Source: Marchantia polymorpha subsp. ruderalis
Taxonomy: Eukaryota; Streptophyta; Marchantiopsida; Marchantiales; Marchantiaceae
Direction: 5' to 3'
Assembly: GCA_037833965.1 (NCBI GenBank)
Contig: AP031351.1
Coordinates: forward strand, 10,056,501 to 10,120,500
Length of the DNA: 64,000 nucleotides
Shown here: piece after piece, positions 37,507-46,826 of the stretch
Numbering within the stretch: position 1 is the first letter of the stretch
Layout of the letters: each line of letters begins with the position of its first letter
The notes under the pieces: model-generated
Told to the model about the DNA's origin: nothing
The model's input: the letters and a program-made list of their open reading frames with translations, nothing else
Databases searched by the model: none
Translations under genes and position numbers: made by a program

Positions 37507-38557
37507 TCACAGCCGATACCCCTTGGTTCCTTGTGGATAGCCAAGGAATACGCATTTGATGGCCCTTGGCTCCAATTTGCCTTGACTTTGATGAACATAG
37601 GCTGAACATCCAAACACTCTCAAGTGATTAAGATCAGGTGGCCTTGAACTCCATTTTTCTTTTGGTGTTTTGAACTCAATGGCACTTGAAGGGCATCTGT
37701 TCACTAGGTATGCCGCTGTCATCATTGCTTCACCCCAAAAAAGCCTTAGTCAATCCAGAATTAAACAACATGCTTCTTGCCTTGTTAAGTAATGACCTGT
37801 TCATTCTCTGAGCAACTCCATTTTGCTGAGGAGTTAGTCTCACGGTTTTATGCCGCTGAATACCCTCATTGGCACAAAATTGATCTAATTCAGCCTTACA
37901 AAACTCAAGACCATTATCAGTTCGTAAGAACTTAACCCTCTTTTCAGTAAGGTTCTCAACCATAATTTTCCATTCTTTAAATTTCTGAAAAGCCTGATTT
38001 TTGTGTTTCAACAAATAAATCCAAACTTTTCTAGAGAAGTCATCAATGATAGATAAAAAGTAGAGGTTACCGCCATGTGTTGCTGTCCTTGAGGGTACCC
38101 ACAAATCTGAGTGAATATACTCAAGTACTTGTGTAGACGTGTGCTTTCCTCTTGGAAATTTTTGCTTCCAGTGCTTTGCCAAAATGCAATGCTCGCAGAA
38201 TTCAAGGTTGCTAACTTTGTCCTTTCCTAGCAGATTTTGTTTGCTCATCAGCTGTAGACCCTTCTCACTGATATGGCCAAGACTTCGGTGCCAAAGTGTA
38301 GCTTTGCTGTGATCTTGGGTAGTGGCAACTGATGCAACTCCATAGAGTGTTTCTCCGATGAGATAATAGAGACCACCTATCTTCATACCTTTCAAAATAG
38401 TAGCACCTTTTGCAATATACATAGAGCCTTGCTCTATCTTGTTAGTATAACCCAAGTCACCAAGAATGCCAATGGAGATCAGGTTTCTAGACAATTCAGG
38501 TACCCATCTAACATTTTCAAGAATTCTCACAACACCATCAGCCATCTTAATGCTCAC
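37507..38557 (-). pseudogene. Copia B integrase (catalytic Glu replaced by Gln, one frameshift)
   Basis: The frame 38557-37730 covers the end of protease, then the integrase zinc-binding HHCC (LWHRSLGHI, FCEHCILAK) and core. The first two acidic residues are in HSDLW and RTDNG. The third, normally Glu in NGVAERMNR, is Gln (codon CAG; plus-strand CTG at 37808-37810). A run of six A at 37737-37742 carries one extra base that ends the frame, and the C-terminal part resumes at 37725 (MMTAAYLVNRCPSSAIEF, HLRVFGCSAYVH). Confidence 0.92.
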
Positions 38558-38822
38558 TGATCCTATACCAGCAACTGAGCATGAATGATTGTTACCCCAT
38601 TATTACCTTTCCTTCATTGAGTTCTTGGTAGTCTGATAGCCAATGCTTGTTGTGGGTCATATGATAGGTGCAACCAGAGTCAAGTATCCACTCAGAAGCC
38701 TTGAGCTTTCGTGATGCCATCAGAACTTCGTCATTGCTGTAACCATCACCAAAATTAGCTGAATCTTGATGAACTTGTGATGTACTAGCTTGATTCTCCT
38801 TGGTTTTCTTGATCCATGAGTA
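38558..38822 (-). pseudogene. Copia B protease region with frameshift
   Basis: In frame with gag, past the stop at 38823-38825, the sequence encodes KKTKENQASTSQVHQ, then the protease active site WILDSGCTYHMT. An extra base in the four-C run at 38595-38598 then shifts the frame so that the rest of protease is read in the next frame (SIKMADGVVRILENVRWV). Confidence 0.85.
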
Positions 38823-39578
38823 TCAATCTCTCTTGAGATGACCCATCTTGTTACAGTAGAAGCACTTCTTGTCGGCGTTGGAGTTGGTACTCTGATTGTT
38901 GATCTTTGCAGATGGTTTGCCATGGTTCTTGGACTTGAAGTTGTTTCCATCTGAGTTCTTGCGCTGCTGTTTGACACGAGCCATGTGATTTTCACCATCA
39001 CCAGAGTTCTTCTTGTCTGCTCTGATTTTCAAGTCTTTGGATTTGAGTGCAGAAATCACTTCATCTAGAGTGATTGATGACCTCCCGTACTTGATAGCCG
39101 ATTTTACCTCCCTGTATGCTTTTGGAAGAGAGTTGAGAATAATAATTGCATTATTCTCGTCGCTGAGCTCTTCCTTGTCGCCAGAGTTTGCGAGTTCAAT
39201 GGTCATCTTCAGGAACTCGTCCAAGTTTGCTTCCAATGACTTCGCCTGGTTCATCCTGAACCCGAAGAGCCTCTCCTTCAAGTAGATCTTGTTGGAGAGA
39301 GAGCAAGATTGAAACATCTCCTCAAGCTTCTTCCACACCTTTGCTGGTGTGTCTTCTTTGTCAATAAGACGAATGATTGAATCAAAAAGGTGAAAAATAA
39401 TTGTACCCATAGCCGTTTCAGACATTTCTTCTCTTTGGTCTTGAAGAATATCTTCAGGCCATAGCACGGGGTTGGAGATGATCCTCAGCAACCTCTGTTG
39501 GGCAAGGAGAGCTGAGATCTTTAGGCGCCAGATGCAAAAATCTCCAGTCCCATCAAATTTCTCTATGTCGATTCTCAT
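38823..39578 (-). pseudogene. Copia B Gag (nearly intact, stop in zinc knuckle)
   Basis: The 251-residue frame starts MRIDIEKFDGTGDFCIWRL, typical of plant copia Gag. It contains VWKKLEEMFQSCSLSNKIYLKERLF and LNSLPKAYREVKSAI, and ends in a basic tail leading to the CX2CX4H part of a zinc knuckle (CFYCNKMGHLKRD). The last zinc-binding cysteine codon is replaced by TGA at 38823-38825, which also cuts Gag from Pol. Confidence 0.93.
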
Positions 39579-40261
39579 TGCCGTGGAAGGATTCCAAGAA
39601 CTGAGACTTGCTATGATTCGTTGAGAAAAATTCGTGTTGGTGCTTTGCTGTGGAAGATCGTCGCTCCTCTCTGGCTCGCCGGTACGTCTTGTAAGACCGG
39701 GTGTTGCACATATGTGCTAAGTCTTAGAAGTGGTCAAGGGAATAAGGATGATTAGCCAAGGCATAGCTAAGACTAGCTAGTTATGACTCAACTAGTTAGT
39801 TATAACTAAGTTTATCTAGTCATGACTAAGTTTAGCTACAATGTCTATAGTTGGCGGAATAATTAGCGGAGTTCTAGAAGAATGGAGTGAGCACTTCTAT
39901 TTTGTCTTTTACAAGGAGTGAGCACTTCTATTTTGTCTTATAAAAAAAATCTAGATTCCAAGTGATTAGATATTTGACTAGAAGCTTGGATTTGATTGGT
40001 TTGACTAAATGTATGAAAGATGATTGGCTAGACTAAGTCTAATGTTGACTTAGTGGCTAGGAAGCTTGTAGAAGTTTAAAAGCTTCAAATGGCATGTCGC
40101 CACCTCAACCTTGGATTCCGGAAGCTTCTAGAAGGTTTAGGTAGGCCAATGGCATGTTGCCACGTAGAGAAGGTTAGTCAAACTTACCTAGGTAAAAGTA
40201 AGTTAGGAGAAATTACATGTTACTATGGTAACTTCTCAAGTAGTATAAATAGAGAGGTAGA

Positions 40262-40266
40262 GTAGC
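40262..40266. repeat. Target-site duplication of E2, left copy (GTAGC)
   Basis: Identical to 45136-45140 and directly precedes the TGTAATAACCC terminus of E2. Confidence 0.9.
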
Positions 40267-41219
40267 TGTAATAACCCACCAAAGGCTAAAACTGCAGTAT
40301 GGTGGTAAAAAGATCGAACCCACAGGGACAGAGGCAACACACAGAGTAAAAGTGTCACGTTTAACAGACTTCTGTAGAGTTTGAATTCTAGGCGACTGTC
40401 ACTCCCAGAAATACTGCAGTGCTCGACTCGGAGGCTCGACTCGGAGGAGGATCTCAACTCGGAGGATGCTCGGAGGATGCACGGTACAGCGTGGTCACTC
40501 AACACACACACACACCTGAAACTGGCAAAAAGCACAACTCGGAGGTCGGTCAGGACCTCCGCTTCGGATTTCAGGAGGAAAGTGTCTCACAAGTTCACTC
40601 AGATGTTCTGCAGGTAGTGCCTCCCACTCCGGCTTTTACTGCCCTTCCGCCAGGAACTAGCGGGGGTACCCGGACTGGACTTCCCACTTTGGAACGAAGC
40701 CTCTACATACGCCGTGGACGTCACCCTCGACTATCACACCAAACGCAGGGAGTGCAGACCCGACTGAGAACTTACTGAAAACACGATCCAGTAACACACA
40801 CACAACCTGAATTACAAACCAAGGTTTACACGAAGTAATGAAACTTCACATTGGCATTCAGGGGAAACTTCCCATAGGAGTACAATCAGGATATGTCACT
40901 CGAAGGAGTAAGGGGGAACTGTTCAAGTATCTAACTCGCAGCCGGCTCTGAGCATCAGAAATCACCCGCAGGTGCAGATCCGCACTACTCAAGTCTCTAA
41001 CCGGGTGCTAGCTCTGAACATTCAGCCGAAGGCCTTCAACTACAACATACGGTAACTTCGCTATGCTGCAGCTTCTCTACGTGGTGCCAGGACCAAAATG
41101 CACAAACACGCTAAGAAAGTGAGTTCCTGATCTGCACTTCCGAAACTGGAAGAGTCCCAAGGCAAAACGCCTTGATCTACTTTATACCCTCAAAAGATCC
41201 TAACTAGCACTACGCTATC
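40267..41219 (-). repeat. 3' non-coding region of E2, partly shared with E1
   Basis: Islands match the E1 3' region: GAAGTTACCG.AT, TTCGGCT.AATGT, GGGAAGTTT.CCCCTGAA and the terminal CTGT.TTTTAG...ATTACAG area. A short run of CA dinucleotides lies near 40502-40515. Sequence in between has diverged. Confidence 0.65.
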
Positions 41220-43775
41220 CTATCTACTACTCGCAGCATCTGCGCGAAACCAAACTACTCTACTGCACTCGGCTGATCCGGTGCTGCGCCTCTTGCGCGC
41301 CGGACTGCTCCGCTTACTGTCTCTACCTTGCCAGTCTTCCGACCGGCTGCGTAACCCCAAGCGTTGGAGCGCTGTGGTGACTTCCGACTGCAAGTGCGCC
41401 ATAGTGTCGCGCGCACCCGACAAGAAGGTTTCTAATTTTCTCGCCACTCGCCGCCGACTCCGACTGTCACCCTCCGTCAATGCCGCCGCCCGAAGCTCGA
41501 ACTCCCTGAGTGTGATCCTCTCTTGAGCTGCCACCTCCCAATGGGCGTATCCTTTTAGACAACGAGTCACCTGTGTCGCCAACTCTCCTCGCGCCCTGCA
41601 GCTGCTCTCCACCTCTGCCAGCTGCATTTCTGCTTCCGCACGTTGTGCCCTCAAATCCGAGCACTCGGATTGCAAGTTGCGCAACAACTCCTCATCCTCC
41701 TTGCGGGCTCTTTGACTTTCTTCTAAGGCGCGCGTCTGGCGCGCAAGCTCGGCTGCTAGGACTTTGTTTTGTCTCCGCTCCTCCTGCAATTCCGACTCGA
41801 TCTTTGCCCGTATTAGCTCGGCATCCGCCTGACTTTTCGTCGCCGCATCCTCCCTCTGCTGCTGCAAGGCTTGGTATAGCTTCTGTGTGACCGCCAGGTG
41901 TTGTCGGAGGGCGGTGTTCCTATCCACATATACTCCGCACCTAGAGGCCCACTTTGCCACCTTGCTCCTCGTCCTTCTCCTGATAGTCTCCACATAAGAC
42001 TGCGGTTTTAAAGCACTCGCGTATTTGGATGTCTTGCGATCCAGATATCGCAGGAGTGGAACTATCTGTTCGCACAACATCCCTGTTGGCGTTTTCTGCA
42101 CCGAATCCGCTTCCTGCTCTTCCGAGCTCGTCTCATCCTCAGTCTCGAGGATTTCAGTCGCCAACGAAGCCCTGGGCGACTCCCTGGAACTGTGGCGCGC
42201 AGCAGCTTCCGCTGCGACTGCTGCTCCACTGCCTGCTAAAATATCCAGGGCAGTGGGAGATCCCACTGCTTGAGCCCCTGTTCCGGCTCGATCTTCAGTC
42301 TCCGAAGGGGTCGACGCCGCAGTGACTCTTGTCACTTTTGCACCGCCCGCTTCTGCTGCCTGTCCTTCCGGCGCAATCTGCGCGGAAGGTGTCTTCGCTG
42401 AAGGTGCGTCCGCCGGAGGCGTCCGCGCACTAGTCGTTGGCCCCATCCGTCTCGCAGTCGGCGAATCCGGCCGACTCTCTGTTGTCCGACTCGCAGTCGG
42501 CCGACCAGCAGTTGTCCGACTGGGAGTCGGATACACCCTGCGCGTCTTGACTCCACTTGGCCTGCTTGCTGGTGGCGTTTTCCTAGAAGTGCCTTCCGCC
42601 GAAGACGACCCTCTGAGGGTTGTTGGCTCGTCAGCCAAACTCTCTTCTGCTTTCGGCCTGCTGTCCGGTTCAACGCGCCGTTCAGTTGGCCTTCCTTCCG
42701 CTTGTCGGCCTTCAGTCATCCGACTCGCAGTCGGCAGACTGTCAGTCCGTCCATCTCCTCCCGAAGGCCGTGGTGCCTTTTGTGCAGAGGTATCTGCCGT
42801 TTTCCCTAGAATCTGAGCGATTATCTCCTCCTGTGTGAGATTTCGCCGGGTCGGAGTTCGCCCGGTCTCCTCAGTACCAGTTGGCATTTTGCGTGCCCTC
42901 TGTTTTGGTCGACTGTGAGGCTCGGGGGTGGGCCGACCACGAGTCGGCGCAGCTGGCACTTCCGGCTGCATGTCCTCAGGTCTCTCATCCCACTTCCGCT
43001 TTCGCGGAATGCGCTCACTTCGACGTTCTTCTGCTGCTCTTGCTGGAGCCGGAGCCGGAGGCGTACTGGCAGGTTCCTCGTCCGGATCCGTGTCTACTTC
43101 GGCCTCCCTCGAATATCTACCTGGATAGTTCCGGGTCAGCTGCGGAAACCGTGTTTTCTCAGCATTTGTCAAACATCCCATCGCCCGATAAAACACGATC
43201 AAGTAAGGCGAGAGATGATTGAGGGTTCCTCCTTTCTCTTCTTGCGCATGTTGGCGCGTCACCTTCCACAGGAGCCGTGCCCAATGCACTGGAGCTCCTG
43301 ACAACACTAGCTCCACAAATTCTACCTGCCAACCATGCATGTAAGCGGTCTTGGTCGGCTGCAATATCTGCAGCAATGCAGTCGCGACATTTCTCCGCAA
43401 TCGATCTTTGTAATCCCGTGTCCGGAAACCGTTCTTGGGATGCCTGGCAACTTTGAAGAGCTCATTGTAAGAGACTTCTTCCTCTTGGGACACCTTCACG
43501 CTATCGGCCTCGAAGAGGAGATCCCCTTCCTCGCCGGCACACCTGCCCAACACCTGCGCCCAGTTGCAAATGTCCCATCTCTCTGGGTGTGGGCGGAATC
43601 CGCGAGAGGGCTTGTGTCTCTCCTGCAGATACTCGCGCACCATCTCCGGACATGTCCAGTTCCACCCCCATAGGAGAAAATCGAGCTTCAGCCTCAGCAG
43701 CACATCTTGAAATGCGCGTAGACCGATCTGCGGCACCCTGAGTGGAGACACTCGCAGCTGGGGAACCTTCGACAT
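41220..43775 (-). CDS. Family E large coiled-coil protein of unknown function (intact)
   Basis: The start ATG at 43775 (MSKVPQLRVSPLR) is chosen because E1 has its ATG at the matching place; the frame stays open upstream but is not conserved there. The product is 851 residues. An N-terminal domain (about 1-210) has LKLDFLLWGWNW, NWAQVLGRCAGEEGDLLFE, APVHWARLLWKV and FYRAMGCLTNAEK. A middle of about 350 residues is rich in Pro, Thr, Ser, Arg and Glu with repeats of the type PTASRxTExR. LLRYLDRKTSKYA begins the second conserved half, followed by a Glu/Gln/Arg/Ala-rich coiled coil and a C-terminal block with RCLKGYAHWE and EVTTALQRLGLRS. The gene is strongly GC-rich compared with the copia host. 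I recognise no catalytic motif. The N-terminal part recalls plant-mobile or gag-like transposon domains, but only loosely. Confidence 0.75.
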   Translation of the reverse strand: MSKVPQLRVSPLRVPQIGLRAFQDVLLRLKLDFLLWGWNWTCPEMVREYLQERHKPSRGFRPHPERWDICNWAQVLGRCAGEEGDLLFEADSVKVSQEEEVSYNELFKVARHPKNGFRTRDYKDRLRRNVATALLQILQPTKTAYMHGWQVEFVELVLSGAPVHWARLLWKVTRQHAQEEKGGTLNHLSPYLIVFYRAMGCLTNAEKTRFPQLTRNYPGRYSREAEVDTDPDEEPASTPPAPAPARAAEERRSERIPRKRKWDERPEDMQPEVPAAPTRGRPTPEPHSRPKQRARKMPTGTEETGRTPTRRNLTQEEIIAQILGKTADTSAQKAPRPSGGDGRTDSLPTASRMTEGRQAEGRPTERRVEPDSRPKAEESLADEPTTLRGSSSAEGTSRKTPPASRPSGVKTRRVYPTPSRTTAGRPTASRTTESRPDSPTARRMGPTTSARTPPADAPSAKTPSAQIAPEGQAAEAGGAKVTRVTAASTPSETEDRAGTGAQAVGSPTALDILAGSGAAVAAEAAARHSSRESPRASLATEILETEDETSSEEQEADSVQKTPTGMLCEQIVPLLRYLDRKTSKYASALKPQSYVETIRRRTRSKVAKWASRCGVYVDRNTALRQHLAVTQKLYQALQQQREDAATKSQADAELIRAKIESELQEERRQNKVLAAELARQTRALEESQRARKEDEELLRNLQSECSDLRAQRAEAEMQLAEVESSCRARGELATQVTRCLKGYAHWEVAAQERITLREFELRAAALTEGDSRSRRRVARKLETFLSGARDTMAHLQSEVTTALQRLGLRSRSEDWQGRDSKRSSPARKRRSTGSAECSRVVWFRADAASSR

Positions 43776-45135
43776 TGCGTTGCCTGCACACACAAACGTT
43801 CTCCCTTTCGCTCGCTCTCTCACAATCGCCACTGCGCGTCGGCCGCTCAAGCACTGACTGCTCACTCTCTCTGCGCTCAAGCTCAAGATCGCTACTCGCA
43901 ATTCTCTCCAAGGTCTGCCAAGATCCTTGCGCAACTCGTCTCCGCACTCTCTGCTCTCACTGCAGGTCGCTCCGCTCTTGCGCGTAATCTTGGAAACTGG
44001 AAATCGCAAAATCAAGAATGAGAGAATGAGACTGGAGCGCAGTCTTTTCTTCTCCGATTTCAAGAACGTCCACCGTTCTTACTGGTTACAACGTACGCAG
44101 CCGGCTATACGGCTTAACGGTTCGCCCTTTGCATGCGCGAATTCACGTCTCCGCACTGCGCGCATTCGCATGCGTAAATGTTGAATTCTCCCGCCGCCGC
44201 CACCTTCCGGACTCGAGTCCGCTGCAGGGTATACGTCGGCCCTGTTGTCTTTTCCTAACCCGTCCCTCACCGGAGGCGTGTCGCCGCTGGTGCGTTCATT
44301 ATCCGTCGGCGCCTTGCTGGAGGCGCACATCTAGTCGGAGCGAATTACGCCGGCGCGCAGTCGTACCGCTTATTTTGTCCTTTATGCCTCGTCCGTTGCT
44401 GCCGGCGCATATCCGCCAGCGCAACTCATGCCAGCGCATCCGGCCGTCAGCGCCACGTCGGAGGCGTACATCCGTCCGGCGCTTTCCTTCCATGAACAGC
44501 CGCCAAAGGCGCTTCCGACTCTGAGTTGGTTTCCTCCTATGAGCGCGTGATTCCGCCGAAGGCGCATCGCCGAGGGCGTACGGGAATCCTTTCCGGCTGT
44601 GAACCCTAGCGCGAACGGCGCATGTCCGGCTACGAGTTTTCCGACGCTCATAACTTCTCCGTCCCTGATCCATCTCCGACGCTCTTGGGCTCGTTAGAGC
44701 AAGCGTCTCGAGCTCTTTCTAATGCAACTTCAACCAACTGGATCTATCGTGTATCCCAATCGTTATGAAGGTTTTCCCTTTCCGCGCTAGCGGCGCTTCG
44801 CCGAAGGCGCACTCATGGTCGGACGCCTTTAGAGGTCCGGGCCCTTCTCCTGACGTCTTTAGCAAAACCTCCTCCTGAGGTGTTTGCGCCGGAAGCGTAG
44901 CTTCCTTATACGCTGGAGGCGCGTGAGTAGAGACACCTCAGAAAAGGAGCTTTTGCCGAAGGCGCCGAAGACATTGGCGTTGGTACATCCGACTACGTGA
45001 TTCTTTGTGTCCTCGTGACGATCTTATCAATCCACTCTATTTAACGTACCCTTTTCTAACTACAAACACTGCTTCGGTACTAGTTTTCTAAAATTGTTTA
45101 AATTCTGCAAAAAAAACAAAAAGTGTGTTACCACA
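43776..45135 (-). promoter_or_regulatory. GC-rich 5' leader of E2 with clustered GGCGCAT-type words
   Basis: About 1.36 kb separate the element end from the gene. From about 44270 to 44990 the words GGCGCA, GGCGTA and CAGCGCA recur every few tens of bases, often as CCGNNGGCGCAT. GCCGAAGGCG occurs near 44558, 44798 and 44955. The segment near 44645-44700 is shared with the repeat at 31341-31742. Promoter or transposase-binding function is inference. Confidence 0.5.
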
Positions 45136-45140
45136 GTAGC
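45136..45140. repeat. Target-site duplication of E2, right copy (GTAGC)
   Basis: Identical to 40262-40266 and directly follows the CCACA terminus of E2. Confidence 0.9.
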
Positions 45141-45518
45141 ACCTCTCAAGCAAGTCTGGAGAGTCATGTGTGAGGACTTGTTTCAGGAATGAAGGAGTGA
45201 AGTTTTTGAGTATCTTGGAGTATCGACGTGTGTTTGCGTTTGTGTGAAGAGAGTGATGTGAGGAGAGTTTGTGTGTGAGTTGGAGTGATACATGGAGAGT
45301 TTGTGAGAGAAGGTGTTTGGCACATTAGTGTGAGGATGAATCCTAGTCTTCTAGAACCATGATGCGCTACCGCAAAGCCATCAGAGGTAAACCTCAGTGA
45401 GAGTCAGCCCGGAGGTTGCAGCCCAGCGAGGCGACTCGTTGCTTCCAAGTCCGCCAAGTTGATTTGAGTGTAGGAGACAAATGGGACGAAGCTGTGAATT
45501 CAAGATCAATGTTCCAAA

Positions 45519-45530
45519 GCTCTGATACCA
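45519..45530 (-). promoter_or_regulatory. Primer-binding site of copia B
   Basis: On the minus strand TGGTATCAGAGC lies one base after the 5' LTR. It is complementary to the 3' end of initiator-methionine tRNA, the usual primer of plant Ty1/copia elements. Confidence 0.93.
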
Positions 45531-45531
45531 C

Positions 45532-46050
45532 TGTAGGGATTTCAATCCCCATAACCTACAGAAAATCACAGTCCACACACCATAGATACACAAGCATTTG
45601 TCGACGAGGTTCAGCTTGAAAGCCTACTCCCCGCGAACTCCTCAATGAAGGCAGTTCGAGTATATATATCCAAGATCAATTTCTTCAGACTTGACCTTCC
45701 TATCTGCCATTACAAGGTTTCAGTCTACTAAGAACTACACACAAGAAATCACTACTGTCTCCCGAGCAAGACTAACACTTCCTCACAGTTGATTACCTCC
45801 CGTAGGTGTCTCCCCGTTCTCACTCTCGACTATTCTTGAAAACCTTATCTCTGTAATGCTCCTCGCCCTAGTTCGCTGACTGGACTTATATCATCCCGAC
45901 TTCTAACGGTACCTTAAACGGTAAAGATCAGAATGAATCAAAACCGTAAACTCCTACACAGCCCATAGGATATAGACCCATCTGCGAGCTAATACTAAAC
46001 AACAAATAATCTAAAAAGAAAAGACAAACAACTGAAGCTGATATCTCACA
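45532..46050 (-). repeat. Copia B LTR, right copy (5' LTR in element orientation)
   Basis: The plus strand reads TGTAGGGATTTC... to ...GATATCTCACA. It is followed by the ATCAT target duplication at 46051-46055. Confidence 0.95.
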
Positions 46051-46055
46051 ATCAT

Positions 46056-46826
46056 GACAAATACATCTAAATTCAAATTGAAAATTTATTTCAATATATT
46101 TAAAATAATTAAAAATATTTGAAATGATGTTGAACATGATGTTGGTATTTCTGGATTTTCTGGCTATTTTTTATAATTGCAGAGATTATTTAAACCTCAT
46201 TTGTTTCATTTTGACTAAAGTCAACATCAATATAACATTTTGACCATATGGATATTACAAATATATTATTGGTATAGGTTTGAAGAAAAATGCATGAAAT
46301 TTTGAAATGATTCCAGACATGGCATGGCATGGCAGTATTGCCCATCAAAACCTCTTTTCTTCTTGCAAGGAACTTTGAATTGCACGCTGAGATTGAAATG
46401 AATTGTGATGTTTCTGCAGGACGTAGAGGGACATACGGTCAAGGGGGGACGATTGCCACGGGTGAGTGGTAAAGCTGTGATTCACGTTCTATCACCGTAT
46501 GTTATCGGGCATTTTGAATTCCGCATGAATTGCATTGCATAGACTTCTCGGAAGCCGACAAAGCATGTGTGTGTGTGTGTTGGTTGGTGCACGCGCGCAG
46601 GATATGCTACAAACTCAACTCGAGAATGCGGTTCAACATCCTCTGCGGTGCGGCTGGAGGGCTGGAGTACATGCAAAATGAATGCCGGTCGAAGATGCGC
46701 CGTTAATGTATTTCCTGCGGAAGGACATTAACGGCGAAGATGAATTTGAAGAAAGGGAGATCGGATCGAGCCGCATGATGTACATTAACGCGAGGATGTA
46801 TTTGAAGGAAGGGAGGTCAGATCAAC
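46056..46826. other. Intergenic stretch with a GT microsatellite
   Basis: The left half is AT-rich, the right half more balanced. A (GT)n run of about 7-8 units lies at 46566-46580. A short stretch near 46420-46462 is bounded by acceptor-like TTCTGCAG and donor-like GGTGAGTG, but its translation is unrecognised. Confidence 0.5.

Larger units (their letters stand above)
40267..45135 (-). mobile_element. Family E element, copy E2 (intact large gene, 5-bp TSD)
   Basis: The element is 4869 bp. In gene orientation it starts TGTGGTAACACAC and ends GGTGGGTTATTACA. The outward-read ends TGTGGTAACACAC and TGTAATAACCCAC match at 10 of 13 positions, so it has short imperfect terminal inverted repeats. 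Perfect GTAGC duplications flank it, and the paralogous repeat at 28767-29537 shows the site without the insert. No LTRs are visible. It holds a GC-rich leader of about 1.36 kb, an open 851-codon gene and a 3' non-coding region of about 950 bp. No known transposition enzyme is recognised, so it either encodes a new one or is mobilised in trans. Confidence 0.88.
39690..45420 (-). mobile_element. LTR-like repeat in the copia B leader, split by E2
   Basis: On the minus strand it reads TGCAACCTCCGGG... to ...CCGGTCTTACA, split by E2 at 40267-45135. The two arms (39690-40266 and 45136-45420) together give about 860 bp and align with 28767-29537. I found no target-site duplication at its outer ends (CGTCT left, GCCCA right). 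It may therefore be a genuine part of the copia B leader rather than a separate insertion. Confidence 0.7.
34890..46050 (-). mobile_element. Ty1/copia retrotransposon B, full length, with nested insertions
   Basis: Two LTRs (34890-35409 and 45532-46050) flank the element, with perfect target-site duplication ATCAT (34885-34889 and 46051-46055). On the minus strand the 5' LTR is followed by a primer-binding site matching initiator-Met tRNA, then a leader, gag (39578-38823) and pol (38820-35502). The LTRs differ at roughly a dozen positions by eye, so insertion is fairly recent. The leader contains an LTR-like repeat that was itself hit by E2. Coding is broken by one stop, three single-base frame changes and an altered integrase catalytic residue. 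Confidence 0.95.

Noticed and set aside
43776-44063. Extending the E2 protein 96 codons upstream, giving 947 residues
   Set aside because: The extension would begin at a non-ATG codon and is not matched in E1. The ATG at 43775 aligns with the E1 start.
46413-46470. Exon-like stretch bounded by TTCTGCAG and GGTGAGTG
   Set aside because: The short translation matches nothing I know and has no partner exons nearby.
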